In this document: one piece after another, positions 8,574 to 16,637 of the stretch
Position numbering within the stretch: position 1 is the stretch's first letter
Layout of the letters: every line of letters begins with the position of its first letter
Source of the DNA: JACQFK01 sp041482015
GTDB taxonomy: Bacteria > Planctomycetota > MHYJ01 > JACPRB01
Direction: 5' to 3'
Length of the DNA stretch: 61,163 nucleotides
Assembly: GCA_041482015.1 (NCBI GenBank)
Contig: JBGPCZ010000010.1
Span: 1 to 61,163 of the forward strand
Made by a program: the position numbers and the translations under genes
Notes under the pieces: generated by a model
Seen by the model: the letters and a program-made list of their open reading frames with translations, nothing else
Database searches by the model: none
What the model was told of the DNA's origin: nothing

Positions 8574-9316
8574 GCCTCTTTCTCCTCTGGGCGGCGATGC
8601 AGGTCGTGCCGCCCGAGAAACCGCTCGACCGGAAGGACGCCCGCTCCGTCGCCGAGCACGCGATCTTCAACACGCGGAAGCAGGAACGGTACGAGACCGC
8701 GTTCAAGGCCACGATCGCGCCGGCCGTGGGCGACCGCTTCGAACGCAAGGGGACGAGCCTCTGGCTCTCGCAGGGAATCCTCTCGCTCCACTATCTCGCC
8801 TCCGGGAACCGCGACATGAACGTCCTCCGCGTCCGGGACGAGGTCTGGATCTACTCGCATCACGAGCGGGTCAAGGACTGGGTGACCGCCGCCCAAGATG
8901 GTGATGAACGGGCCGGACGCGGGCTCGAGAATCCCGAAGAAGCACTCGCCCTCCTTTCCTCTCATCTCGCCGAGGCCCGCTTCGACGCAAAGGGCAACGT
9001 CGAAATGGCGCTGGCCGGGAAATCCCTGGCCGCGGCCCTCAAGGGCCACCCGCAGGCCGACGAGATCGATCCCGACGCGTCGTCGATGAAGGCGCTCCTC
9101 GAGACGGACAAGGACGGCCGGCTCAAGAGCGTCGCGTTCTCGGCCACTCTCCGCCCAAAGGACAAGAAGTCGAATCTCGCGGGATCCTATGAAGCCTCCG
9201 CCGACTTCTCGTACACCGGAAAGGGCGCACTCCGGGCGGTCGATGCCGCGGGGAAAGAACTGCCTTTCTCGGATGTAATCCTGAAGGCGATCGAAGCCGC
9301 CCGTTCCAAGCCGTAG
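8570..9316 (+). CDS. Exported protein, possibly LolA-like fold
   Basis: 248 aa. The start overlaps the previous stop (ATGA). Residues 1-13 (SLFLLWAAMQVV) are a short hydrophobic export signal. The rest alternates strand-rich stretches: WLSQGILSLHYLASG, VWIYSHHERVKDW, VEMALAGKS, GSYEASADFSY. This suggests a curved beta sheet as in outer-membrane lipoprotein-sorting or LppX-like proteins. That is shape-based inference only; no signature motif was found. The protein at 15665 has a similar size and style. Function unknown. Confidence 0.65.
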   Translation: MSLFLLWAAMQVVPPEKPLDRKDARSVAEHAIFNTRKQERYETAFKATIAPAVGDRFERKGTSLWLSQGILSLHYLASGNRDMNVLRVRDEVWIYSHHERVKDWVTAAQDGDERAGRGLENPEEALALLSSHLAEARFDAKGNVEMALAGKSLAAALKGHPQADEIDPDASSMKALLETDKDGRLKSVAFSATLRPKDKKSNLAGSYEASADFSYTGKGALRAVDAAGKELPFSDVILKAIEAARSKP

Positions 9317-9333
9317 CGCGACAATCCGCCCTC

Positions 9334-9360
9334 TTATGGGTTCCTTTAATGAACCCATAA
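9334..9360 (+). promoter_or_regulatory. Hairpin overlapping the ribosome binding site of the DUF3604 gene
   Basis: TTATGGGTTC (9334-9343) and GAACCCATAA (9351-9360) form a perfect 10-bp stem with a CTTTAAT loop. The last bases of the stem run into AAGGAG (9359-9364), the ribosome binding site of ATG 9371. Folding would partly hide that site. No T-run follows, so it is not a standard terminator. Confidence 0.6.
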
Positions 9361-9370
9361 GGAGCCCCCC

Positions 9371-11923
9371 ATGCGCCGTTTCCGGCTCGCCGCGCTCTCC
9401 GCGATCCTCGTCGCCACCGGCGCCGTAGCGGTCGCGATCCAGCAGCCGGCGGAACCCAAGAAGGCCCCCGATCCGACCGCGGTCGCGATCGTCCAGGCCG
9501 GAGATCTTCCGACCGTCGCGAGCGTGCGCCTCTCGGGAGGCGGGACGTACGACAACCAGCCCTCGGTCGCGGAGACCGCCGACGGGACGACTTGGGTCGC
9601 CTCCATTCGCTACCACAACGGCAAGGCGGACGACGTCTGCGTCGTCTCGCGCAAGGGAGACAAGGGCTCCGACCCGCAGACGCTGACGCCGGCGCCCGGC
9701 CAGTACATCCGGCCCTCGCTCGCCGCCAGCGGCACCGACGTCTGGTGCGTCTGGACGACCTCGCAGCCCGACAAGACCGCCACGATCTGGATCAGCCGGC
9801 GCACGGGCGACGCGTGGTCGCCCGCCGCGCGGCTCCTGCCCGAGGAGACGCGCGCGCATCAGAACCCCGAGATCGCCGCCGCGCCCGACGGCCGCGTCGC
9901 CGTCGCCTACCAAGTTCACACGGGAAGGGCGTACGAGATCCACCTCCGCACCTGGGATGGAAGGAAGTGGGCGGAGCCGAAGGCGCTCAGCGAGGGCGCC
10001 GCGGACAACTGGGACCCGGCCGTCGCGTTCGACTCAAAGGGCGCCGTCCACGTCGTCTGGTGCGCGTTCAAGGACGGCGACTACGACATCGCGTGGTCGA
10101 AGAACGGCGGCGCGCCGCGGCGGATCTCGTCGCACGGCGAGTACGACCTCCACCCGTGGATCGCCCCCGCGCCCGACGGGACCGTCTGGGCCTGCTGGGA
10201 CGTGGTCCGCATCAACGGCCACGCGAGCTCCGGGCGGACGACGATCACGGGCGCCAACTTGAAAAAGGACGCCGACGAGACGCACGGGCGGAACGGCGCG
10301 AAGTCGGCGATCGACGTCCGAGTCCTCGACGGCGACGCCGTGCGCGTGCCCGGAAACCCGCAGGCGGAGTTCGCGATGCCCAGGGGCTACCTCCTCGCGC
10401 ACTGCGGGATGCCGAAGATCGCGATCGCCCCGGGCGGCGAGCCGTGGGTCGTCTTCCGCGCGCTCCGCCGCCAGGCCAACTCGCCCGGCATCGGCTACTT
10501 CTGGGAGCTCATGGGCCGCTCGTTCAAAGGGGGCAAGTGGAGCGACGCGGTGAAGTTCGCCGACGGCGACGGTTACCTCGAGGAGGCGGGGATCGCGCCT
10601 TCGGCCGCCGGCCTGCGCGTCGCGTACGGCGGCGAGCACCGGAACGCGCACATCCCGGCGGGTGGCGCCCAGAAGCAGGCGGCGAAGAAGCCCGCGGCGG
10701 ACGAGGAGGCGGACCACCACCACGACTTCGACAGCCGCAAGGGGTGGAACGGCGAGATCTACCTGGCGACGATCGGCGATGCGAAGGCCGCGGGGCCCGA
10801 CCGCGCGTCGCTCGCCGAGGCGAAGACCGAGGACCGGGCCGCCGCGAACCGCGACCGCATCGAGCCCTTCAGCGCCACGGTCAACGGGAAGACGTACCGG
10901 CTCCTCTTCGGCGACCTGCACCGCCACTCGAACGTCTCGCGCTGCAGCCAGGGCGGCGAGCCGACGCCGGACGATCTCTATCGATACGGCACCGACATCT
11001 GCCGCTACGACTTCTTCGGGCTCTCCGACCACGCGGAGGATCCGCGGAAGACGGGCTGGGACGTCATCGACTATTACTGGTGGAAGCAGCAGAAGCTGGC
11101 GGACCTCTACCACGTGCCCGGCTTCATGAGCGTGCTCTACAACTTCGAGTGGTCGCTCCGCTTTCCGCACGGCCACCACAACACGATCTTCCCGTCGCGC
11201 CCGACCGTCCGGCTCGACGCGAGCCTCGCGATGTCGAACACGCTGGCGGGCGGCTGGAAGTTCCTCGAGAAGAATTCGATGAAGGCGATCACGATCCCGC
11301 ACACGGGCGCCGATCCCGGGATGGGCACGGCCTGGGAGGTGCAGGACGACCGCTACCAGCGCGTCTGCGAGATCTTCCAGGCCTGCCGGGGCTCCTACGA
11401 GCACTCGGGCTGCCCGCGGGAGTTCACGAACACGCAGAACAAGAAGGGCTTCTACTGGAACGCGCTCGAGAAGGGCTACCACGTGGGCGTGATCGCCTCG
11501 AGCGACCACGGCTACGGGGTCGCGTACGCGGGCGTCTACGCCCCCGAGAACTCGCGCGATTCCATCTGGCAGGCGATCTACGACCGGCGGACGTACGGGT
11601 CGACCACCTACGGCCTGGTTCTCGAGATGCATTCGGGCGACCACTGGATGGGCGAGGAGTGGAGTTCAAAGGAGGCGCCGGCGATCGAGGTCCACGTCCG
11701 GGGCGCGGCGCCGATCCGGTCGGTCGAGATCCTGGGCCGCTCGAAGGTCCTGCACTCGGTGGGCAGCGCCAAGGAGCCGATCAACCAGAAGGAGTGGAAG
11801 ACCCGATGGGTCGACCCCGACTGGGCGCAGCAGGACAAGGAGCAGTGGTACTACGTCCGGGTCATCCAGTCCGACGACGAGATGGCCTGGTCGAGCCCCG
11901 TCTGGGTGAAGCCGGCGCGGTGA
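9371..11923 (+). CDS. Sialidase-like propeller fused to DUF3604 metallohydrolase-like domain
   Basis: 850 aa with a signal peptide (LAALSAILVATGAVAVA). Residues ~35-460 are BNR/propeller-like, with blades such as GTYDNQPSVAETADG, RPSLAASGTDVW and NWDPAVAFDSKG. Residues ~490-845 match DUF3604, which resembles PHP metal-dependent phosphoesterases: LLFGDLHRHSNVSRCSQGG, then DFFGLSDHAED, HGHHNT, and HTGADPGMG. The His and Asp residues in these motifs are probable metal ligands. DUF3604 proteins are common in planctomycetes; the substrate is unknown. A Lys/Ala and His-rich linker joins the halves. The start follows a hairpin that overlaps the ribosome binding site. Confidence 0.88.
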   Translation: MRRFRLAALSAILVATGAVAVAIQQPAEPKKAPDPTAVAIVQAGDLPTVASVRLSGGGTYDNQPSVAETADGTTWVASIRYHNGKADDVCVVSRKGDKGSDPQTLTPAPGQYIRPSLAASGTDVWCVWTTSQPDKTATIWISRRTGDAWSPAARLLPEETRAHQNPEIAAAPDGRVAVAYQVHTGRAYEIHLRTWDGRKWAEPKALSEGAADNWDPAVAFDSKGAVHVVWCAFKDGDYDIAWSKNGGAPRRISSHGEYDLHPWIAPAPDGTVWACWDVVRINGHASSGRTTITGANLKKDADETHGRNGAKSAIDVRVLDGDAVRVPGNPQAEFAMPRGYLLAHCGMPKIAIAPGGEPWVVFRALRRQANSPGIGYFWELMGRSFKGGKWSDAVKFADGDGYLEEAGIAPSAAGLRVAYGGEHRNAHIPAGGAQKQAAKKPAADEEADHHHDFDSRKGWNGEIYLATIGDAKAAGPDRASLAEAKTEDRAAANRDRIEPFSATVNGKTYRLLFGDLHRHSNVSRCSQGGEPTPDDLYRYGTDICRYDFFGLSDHAEDPRKTGWDVIDYYWWKQQKLADLYHVPGFMSVLYNFEWSLRFPHGHHNTIFPSRPTVRLDASLAMSNTLAGGWKFLEKNSMKAITIPHTGADPGMGTAWEVQDDRYQRVCEIFQACRGSYEHSGCPREFTNTQNKKGFYWNALEKGYHVGVIASSDHGYGVAYAGVYAPENSRDSIWQAIYDRRTYGSTTYGLVLEMHSGDHWMGEEWSSKEAPAIEVHVRGAAPIRSVEILGRSKVLHSVGSAKEPINQKEWKTRWVDPDWAQQDKEQWYYVRVIQSDDEMAWSSPVWVKPAR

Positions 11924-11940
11924 CAACAGGATATCCTCGC

Positions 11941-11969
11941 TTGAATCCAGCGTTATTCCGGTGTCTAAT
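11941..11969 (+). promoter_or_regulatory. Promoter of the recoded thioredoxin-like gene
   Basis: TTGAAT (11941-11946), 17-bp spacer, TCTAAT (11964-11969). The predicted transcript start is about 34 bases before ATG 12010. Its own promoter argues that the downstream UGA-containing gene is expressed. Confidence 0.6.
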
Positions 11970-12009
11970 CTGTGAGCAGTTGACAAGCCTTTGAACTGAG
12001 GAACCGGAC

Positions 12010-12855
12010 ATGATGAAGAGCCTCGTCGCGCTGGCCGTGCTTGTCGCCTCGGCCACCCCCGCCCTGGCGCAGGGCAAAAAGGACAAGCTCATGCCCGGCC
12101 AGGGGATCGACTGGCAGGCCGACTGGGACAACGCGGTCAAGGAGGCGACCGCGCGCAACGTGCCCATCATGTTTACCGTCCACAAGGACAACTGACCCAG
12201 CTGCAAGTCCATGTCGGATTCGACATACACGGACCCGAAGTTCATCGAGCTCTCCAAGAATTTCGTCAACGTCGTCGCCCACCAGGAAACCACCCACGGC
12301 ACCCACGAGGCCGTCGTCGGCAAGGAGAAGGTCAAGCTCTGCAACGAGTACTACGACATCCCCTGCGACGTCCACACGAAGGCCTGCAGCGCCATCAACC
12401 GGTTCTTCAGCGGCACCTTCGGGACGCCGACGACCGTTTTCACCGACCCCTCCGGGAAGGAGATCTCCCGGGTCGTGGGCGGCGCCTCGACCGGCGAGCT
12501 TTCCAAGAAGATGAACGAGGCGCTCGCAAAAATCGACGGCGAAAAGGTACCGCTCGCAACGTGGTCCTCCGCCAAGCAGCTCAGCGCCGAGGCCGAGGCC
12601 GCGTTCGAAAAGGGTGACATCAAGAAGGCCGTCGAGGACTGGACCAAGATCGGCAAGATCAAGGGCGCGCGGTTCCGCGTCATGTCCCAGGACGGCCTCA
12701 AGAAGGCCGACGAGTCGGGCGACAAGGCGCTCAAGGACGCGCTCGCCCTCGAGAACGTCGAGGACAAGAAGAAGGCCCTTAAGAAGATCGTCGACGACTA
12801 CAAGGGCTGCCCCGTCGCCACCGAGGCCAAGAAGGAGCTCGACGCCCTCAAGTAG
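12010..12855 (+). CDS. Likely selenoprotein: secreted thioredoxin-like protein, UPSC
   Basis: 281 aa if UGA at 12193-12195 is read as selenocysteine (residue 62). The frame is continuous on both sides and the UGA falls exactly where the first Cys of a thioredoxin CxxC belongs: HKDN-U-PSC-KSM. Residues 1-21 are a signal peptide ending ALAQ. Downstream are the thioredoxin strand FVNVVAHQ, an extra Cys-bearing insert (LCNEYYDIPCDVHTKAC) and the cis-Pro region GTPTTVFTDPSGKE. The Lys/Ala-rich C-terminus resembles other secreted redoxins here. A hairpin 12-39 nt after the UGA fits a bacterial SECIS. Read conventionally it would be a broken gene of 61 and 215 aa. Probable envelope thiol oxidoreductase. 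Confidence 0.88.
12207..12234 (+). promoter_or_regulatory. Predicted SECIS hairpin (UPSC thioredoxin-like gene)
   Basis: ATGTCG (12211-12216) pairs with CGACAT (12221-12226) across a GATT loop. An outer GTCC (12207-12210) pairs with GGAC (12231-12234) past a 4-nt bulge. The loop occupies +22 to +25 after the UGA and opens with G, as in known bacterial SECIS elements. Confidence 0.75.
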
Positions 12856-12897
12856 GCCCGCTTGACTCCGCCGCGCACCGGCCGTAGGCTTGGGCCG

Positions 12898-13917
12898 ATG
12901 CGTTTCGCGCCGGCCGCCCTCATCCTCCTCTTCGCCGGCTGCGCCCCCACGTCCAATTTCGCGTTCGATCCCGATGCCGAGGAGGGTGTGCATGGCGGCG
13001 TCGAGGTCGAGTGGTGGTATCACTACGGGTTCGTGACCGACGACGCGGGCGGCGACTGGGCGATCTTCTCCAGCTTCTTCCGCGCGCAGCGCAAGGGCGT
13101 GCCGCTCTCGCGCTACCTCCTCTACGACCTCCTCGACCTCAAGAGCGGTGCGCACGACTACCGGTCGCGGCTCGGGACCGAGGCGATGCCGCTCTTCTCG
13201 CTGGGATCGGGGAAGAACACCCTCGCGCCGCCGCACGGCGTGATCGACGGCGTGCCGCTCGAGAAGGCGGGCGACCCCCTCAAGCTCGTGTACGGCGAGC
13301 ACACGCTGGAACAGACGGGACGCCGCGCGTACCGGCTCCGGACGGGCGACGTCGATCTCGAGCTCCGCGCCGTCTCGGAGCCGATGCCGGTCGAGGGGAC
13401 CGGGCTGACGGGCGTCGCGCGGCCCGAGGAGATGCGCTACTACACCATCCCGCGGCTCGAGGCAAAGGGGACCGTCAAGGGGCGCGCCGCGCGGGGCACG
13501 CTCTGGTACGACCACCAGTGGGGCGCCGGCTGGACGGGCCCGGGCCACGGCTGGGCGTGGTGGGGTCTCCAGCTCGAGGACGGGACGGACGTCAACGCCT
13601 ACGTGCTGCGCGAGACGCCGTCCGGCGCCGTCCGCAAGGCGGTGCTCACGCGGGGCTCGCGGGTCTTTGCCCTCGAGGCGGAGCCACTCGAGTGGTGGGA
13701 GTCGCCGCGACGGATCCGCTATCCCGTCTCGTGGCGGCTCGCGGGGGGCGGGCTCGAGCTGAAGGTCGAACCCTGCAAGCTCAACCGGGAGGTTCCGCTG
13801 GTGGGCGACACCGACACGCTCTGGGAGGGCCCGGTCCGCGTGAGCGGGACGGTCGCGGGCCGCGGTTTCCAGGAGCTGGTCGGCTACGCCCGCGACAAGA
13901 AGAAACGCGACGACTGA
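12898..13917 (+). CDS. CrtC/AttH-family lipoprotein
   Basis: 339 aa. The start at ATG 12898 gives a lipoprotein signal (LILLFAGCAP, lipobox Cys about residue 17). The protein has the two-lipocalin-like layout of the AttH/CrtC (carotenoid 1,2-hydratase) family: EVEWWYHYGFVTDD near the start, then RYYTIPRLEAKGTVKGRAA, GTLWYDHQWG and a Trp-rich GHGWAWWGLQLEDG. The family includes carotenoid hydratases and secreted lipid-binding or hydrolytic proteins. No carotenoid genes are nearby, so a specific hydratase call is not justified. It is convergent with the recoded deiodinase-like gene, with 3 bp between stops. Confidence 0.85.
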   Translation: MRFAPAALILLFAGCAPTSNFAFDPDAEEGVHGGVEVEWWYHYGFVTDDAGGDWAIFSSFFRAQRKGVPLSRYLLYDLLDLKSGAHDYRSRLGTEAMPLFSLGSGKNTLAPPHGVIDGVPLEKAGDPLKLVYGEHTLEQTGRRAYRLRTGDVDLELRAVSEPMPVEGTGLTGVARPEEMRYYTIPRLEAKGTVKGRAARGTLWYDHQWGAGWTGPGHGWAWWGLQLEDGTDVNAYVLRETPSGAVRKAVLTRGSRVFALEAEPLEWWESPRRIRYPVSWRLAGGGLELKVEPCKLNREVPLVGDTDTLWEGPVRVSGTVAGRGFQELVGYARDKKKRDD

Positions 13918-13920
13918 CCG

Positions 13921-14511
13921 TCACTTCTCCAGCAGCTTCTTGAGCGCGTCCTCCGCGTCGGCGGGCTTGAAGCCGGCGGGGCCGGGGTTCCCCTTGTAGG
14001 CGACCTTCCCCTCCTTGTCGATCACGTAACAACGGTCGGGCCAGCCCGCGTACGCCTTCTGCGCCGTGTTCTGGAGGTCGTCGACCAGGCAGGGGATCGA
14101 GAGCTTGAGGTCCTTGATGCAGTCGCCCGCCACCTTCACACGCTCCTCGTACGTCTTGGGCTGGTTGACCTTGATCCCCTCGCGTTCGTTGGCCGGCATC
14201 TTCCAGCCGTCCTCGGGATGGGCCTCGAGGATGTAGACGATGTAGAACACCGCCTTGTCCTTGTTCGCCTGGTACAGCTTCTCAAGCGCAGCCGCTTGAG
14301 ACCGGAACGGAGGTCAGGTGTAGCTGCCGAAGACCAGGAAGACGGGCTTGCCCTTCAACTTCGCGAGATCGACCTCGGTCTTCCCGTCCTGCGTCTTGAG
14401 CTTCCAGGCGGGCGCCTCCTTCCCCACCTCCGGACCCGCCCCCTGCTGCGGACGGTCCTTCGCCTGCGCGAGGAACGAGAGGGACACGATCGCGAGGATC
14501 TTGAGGATCAC
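13921..14511 (-). CDS. Likely selenoprotein: iodothyronine deiodinase-like protein
   Basis: 196 aa if UGA at 14316-14314 encodes Sec (residue 66). The context FGSYT-U-PPFR is the hallmark of the deiodinase family (PF00837), and the downstream YILEAHPEDGW is its second signature. The thioredoxin fold continues to DRCYVIDKEGKVAYKGNPGP. GTG 14511 is the start: AGGAG inside the upstream gene's last codons serves it, and residues 1-17 are a signal peptide (ILAIVSLSFLAQA). A perfect 9-bp hairpin follows the UGA. Bacterial deiodinase-like proteins are usually considered peroxiredoxin-like reductases of unknown substrate. It is the second gene of an operon with 14519. Confidence 0.93.
14280..14301 (-). 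promoter_or_regulatory. Predicted SECIS hairpin (deiodinase-like gene)
   Basis: On the minus strand TCTCAAGCG (14301-14293) pairs perfectly with CGCTTGAGA (14288-14280) around a GCTG loop. The loop is at +22 to +25 after the UGA, the same position as in the 12010 gene. Confidence 0.85.
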
Positions 14512-14518
14512 GACCCGG

Positions 14519-15604
14519 CTACTCCTGGAAGATCGGCAGGTAGCGGTAGGGGATCTGGAGGACGAGCGTCGCGCAGGCCGTCCCGAACGCGCCGCCGTAG
14601 CCGTCCTGCTCCCAGCACCCGGTCGTCTTGTTCTGGCTCTGGAGCAGCTCGTTGCGGATCGTGTTGAAGCCCTTCGTCCAGAACTCCATGTCCTTTGACT
14701 TCGCGTAGAAGCAGGCCTGGCCCGCGTAGAGCGCCGCGTAGTAGTCGTGGTGGCCGCCGCGGCCGCGCTGGCCCTTGAGGAACTCCATGAGCGCGGCCAT
14801 CCCGCGCTTCACCTCGGGCGAGTCGTAGACGCCGTAGAGCGCGAAGACGCACATGCCCGCGGCGGTCAGCGCGTAGGTGCCGCCCGAGCCGCGCGAGCCC
14901 AGCGAGTAGGCGATCGTCCCATCCGCCATCGTCGACTTGCGGATGTAGTCGATCCCCTTGTCGATGACCTTCTTGTCCACCTTGAGCCCGGCGTTCCTCG
15001 CGGAGCGGAGCGCTTGCACCTGGGTGACGGTGACCGAGCCCTCGTGCCCGTATGGCTGCGGCTCGTACGTCCAGCCGCCGTTCGGATCCTGGCTCTGCTC
15101 GATGATCGAGATCGCCTTCTGGAGACGCTCCTTCACGCTCTCGTCGCCCATGTCGACCATGTCGCCGCACATGCCGTAGAGCTCGGCGAGGAACCAGGTC
15201 GCGTAGCCGTGACCGTGCATCCCCGAGCCGCCCAGGCCGCGCCCGGCCGCCTCGTTGATGTAGCCGCTCGCCTTGTGGGAGCAGCGCAGGATGAACTTCA
15301 GGCATTGCCGGACCTGCTTCGCGTAGGGGCCGCGGACCGGCGTCGAGTTGTTGGCGAGGAACGAGATTCCCGCAACGCCCGTGAACGCGACCTGGCAGGT
15401 CGACCCGATCCCGCCGGAGCTGAACTGGTTGTTCGCGAGCCACTTGAGGCCCTTGTCGATGGCCTGGATCTGCTCGGGCGTGATCTCCTGGAAGGTGGAA
15501 GGCACGACGGGCTTCGCGTCCTGGCCGACCAGCGGGAGCAGCCCCGGCGCGGCCAAGGCAGGCACCCCGATCGCAGCAGCCCTGAGGAAATCCCGTCGCT
15601 TCAT
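14519..15604 (-). CDS. Tat-exported prenyltransferase/squalene-cyclase-like toroid protein
   Basis: 361 aa. It starts with a twin-arginine signal, MKRRDFLRAAAIGVPALAAP, followed by an alpha/alpha toroid of the terpene cyclase/prenyltransferase-repeat type. Repeats include AIDKGLKWLANNQ, SQDPNGGWTYEP (QW-like motif) and KTTGCWEQDGYGG, with LQIPYRYLPIFQ at the end. The DxDD cyclase motif was not seen, so catalytic terpene chemistry is doubtful. Many planctomycete secreted toroid proteins lack it. A TATAAT lies 11 bases before the start. Its last codons carry the ribosome binding site of the deiodinase-like gene, so the two are made together and may interact. Confidence 0.85.
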   Translation of the reverse strand: MKRRDFLRAAAIGVPALAAPGLLPLVGQDAKPVVPSTFQEITPEQIQAIDKGLKWLANNQFSSGGIGSTCQVAFTGVAGISFLANNSTPVRGPYAKQVRQCLKFILRCSHKASGYINEAAGRGLGGSGMHGHGYATWFLAELYGMCGDMVDMGDESVKERLQKAISIIEQSQDPNGGWTYEPQPYGHEGSVTVTQVQALRSARNAGLKVDKKVIDKGIDYIRKSTMADGTIAYSLGSRGSGGTYALTAAGMCVFALYGVYDSPEVKRGMAALMEFLKGQRGRGGHHDYYAALYAGQACFYAKSKDMEFWTKGFNTIRNELLQSQNKTTGCWEQDGYGGAFGTACATLVLQIPYRYLPIFQE

Positions 15605-15615
15605 CTTCTCACTCG

Positions 15616-15621
15616 ATTATA
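15616..15621 (-). promoter_or_regulatory. -10 element for the toroid/deiodinase-like operon
   Basis: A perfect TATAAT on the minus strand ends 11 bases before ATG 15604. No good -35 was found at the usual distance. Confidence 0.5.
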
Positions 15622-15664
15622 CGGACGAACGGGGTGCGTCGTTCAGATTTTCCGGGGATCGGCC

Positions 15665-16333
15665 TCACTTCTCCTTCACGCCGAGCTTCTCCCGGACCGC
15701 CTCCGGGATCTGCAGTTTTGCCTTCCCGAAGTCCGAGAATTCCAGGATGACCTGGTGGTCGATCTTCTTGTCGTCCTTTGACTTCCCGTCGAACCGCTGC
15801 TCGACCCGGTAGACCAGGTCGTCCCGCCCGAGCGAAAAGATCACGCCGTTCTGGGTCTTCGACCAGTCGGCGAGGCTCCCCCACAGCGGCATCCCCGCCG
15901 ACTCGTACGACTTCCGCGCCGCCTCGTTCGCGAGCGAGTGGACGTAGAGATCGACGGTGACGGCCCCGATCTTCGTCGACTTCTCCTTCCTGAGCGTCGG
16001 GCACTGCTCGACGATCTTGTGGACCCACTCGTGGGGCGGGGGCGGGTCGAAGAGCTTGCGAGCCAGCGGCCCCTGCTCCTTCCATTCCCCGTCCTTCTCT
16101 TTCGCGAACCTCCGGTCGCCCTTCTTCGCCGTCTCGCTCTTGTCGCTCCGGATGTGGAGGATGTCCGGCGCGTGGAATTCCCCCTCCATCGAGAACTTCT
16201 CCTCCCCCTCGTGGAGCGACTTCATCGTGAAGTGATAGCTCTTGAGCTGGTTCATCTTCTCGCACGCCTCCTTCAAGTCTTTCTTCTGATCTTGAAGGAG
16301 CAGGGCGACGAGGGCGGTCCACGCGAGGCGCAT
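15665..16333 (-). CDS. Secreted protein, possibly LolA/LppX-like
   Basis: 222 aa from ATG 16333, chosen because MRLAWTALVALLLQ forms a signal peptide. The upstream in-frame stretch has no such character. The mature part alternates strands (LKSYHFTMKSLHEGEEKF, MEGEFHAPDILHIRSD, DDLVYRVEQRFDG, QVILEFSDFGKAKLQIP). This order fits the half-barrel of LolA or LppX lipoprotein carriers: a strand pair, an EFHAPDILHIR-type strand, then a closing FSDFG strand. This is a fold-level guess with no catalytic motif. It is divergent from the small gene at 16369. Confidence 0.7.
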   Translation of the reverse strand: MRLAWTALVALLLQDQKKDLKEACEKMNQLKSYHFTMKSLHEGEEKFSMEGEFHAPDILHIRSDKSETAKKGDRRFAKEKDGEWKEQGPLARKLFDPPPPHEWVHKIVEQCPTLRKEKSTKIGAVTVDLYVHSLANEAARKSYESAGMPLWGSLADWSKTQNGVIFSLGRDDLVYRVEQRFDGKSKDDKKIDHQVILEFSDFGKAKLQIPEAVREKLGVKEK

Positions 16334-16368
16334 GAGAGAAGTGTATCCTGTGCCCGCGCCAATGGAAC

Positions 16369-16611
16369 TTGCTACGGGAAGACCGGGAACGTCTTCATGG
16401 GCAGGATTACGGCGCCTACATCGGCGGCCAGGGCGACGAGATCGCAACGTTCTTCGTGGAGCCGGAGCTGGACCTGCCCGCCGATATCCGGCAGAAACTC
16501 CAGAAGGTCCTCTCGCACCTGCGGATCGTCGCGAACAACGGTCCCGCCACGCCGGGCGGCGGCGGCATCCCCCGCCGTCCCCCCGCCCTTCCGTTCCGAA
16601 CTGTTAAGTGA
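16369..16611 (+). CDS. Small protein of unknown function ending inside a palindromic repeat
   Basis: 80 aa from TTG 16369, with no strong ribosome binding site. The frame reads as a plausible cytoplasmic protein: HGQDYGAYIGGQGDE, FFVEPELDLPADIRQKLQK, VLSHLRIVANNG. The tail is Gly/Pro-rich. Its last codons and TGA come from the palindromic repeat at 16599. The frame may therefore be an older gene truncated by repeat insertion, with TVK added at the new end. No family was recognised. Confidence 0.4.
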   Translation: MLREDRERLHGQDYGAYIGGQGDEIATFFVEPELDLPADIRQKLQKVLSHLRIVANNGPATPGGGGIPRRPPALPFRTVK

Positions 16612-16637
16612 CGAATCGGATTCCTCACTTAACACTT
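16599..16637. repeat. Palindromic REP-like repeat, copy 1
   Basis: A 39-bp element identical to 27993-28031. TGTTAAGTGA and TCACTTAACA form a 10-bp stem; GAATC and GATTC continue the dyad past a C-C mismatch. It lies between two convergent frames and supplies both stop codons: gtt-aag-tga read from either strand gives VK-stop. Confidence 0.92.

Noticed and set aside
12193..12195. Reading the in-frame TGA here and in the four similar genes as nonsense mutations (pseudogenes)
   Set aside because: All five TGAs fall at the catalytic first Cys of redox motifs, the downstream frames are long and conserved-looking, and hairpins follow. UGA is a normal stop in most other genes, so a changed genetic code is also unlikely.
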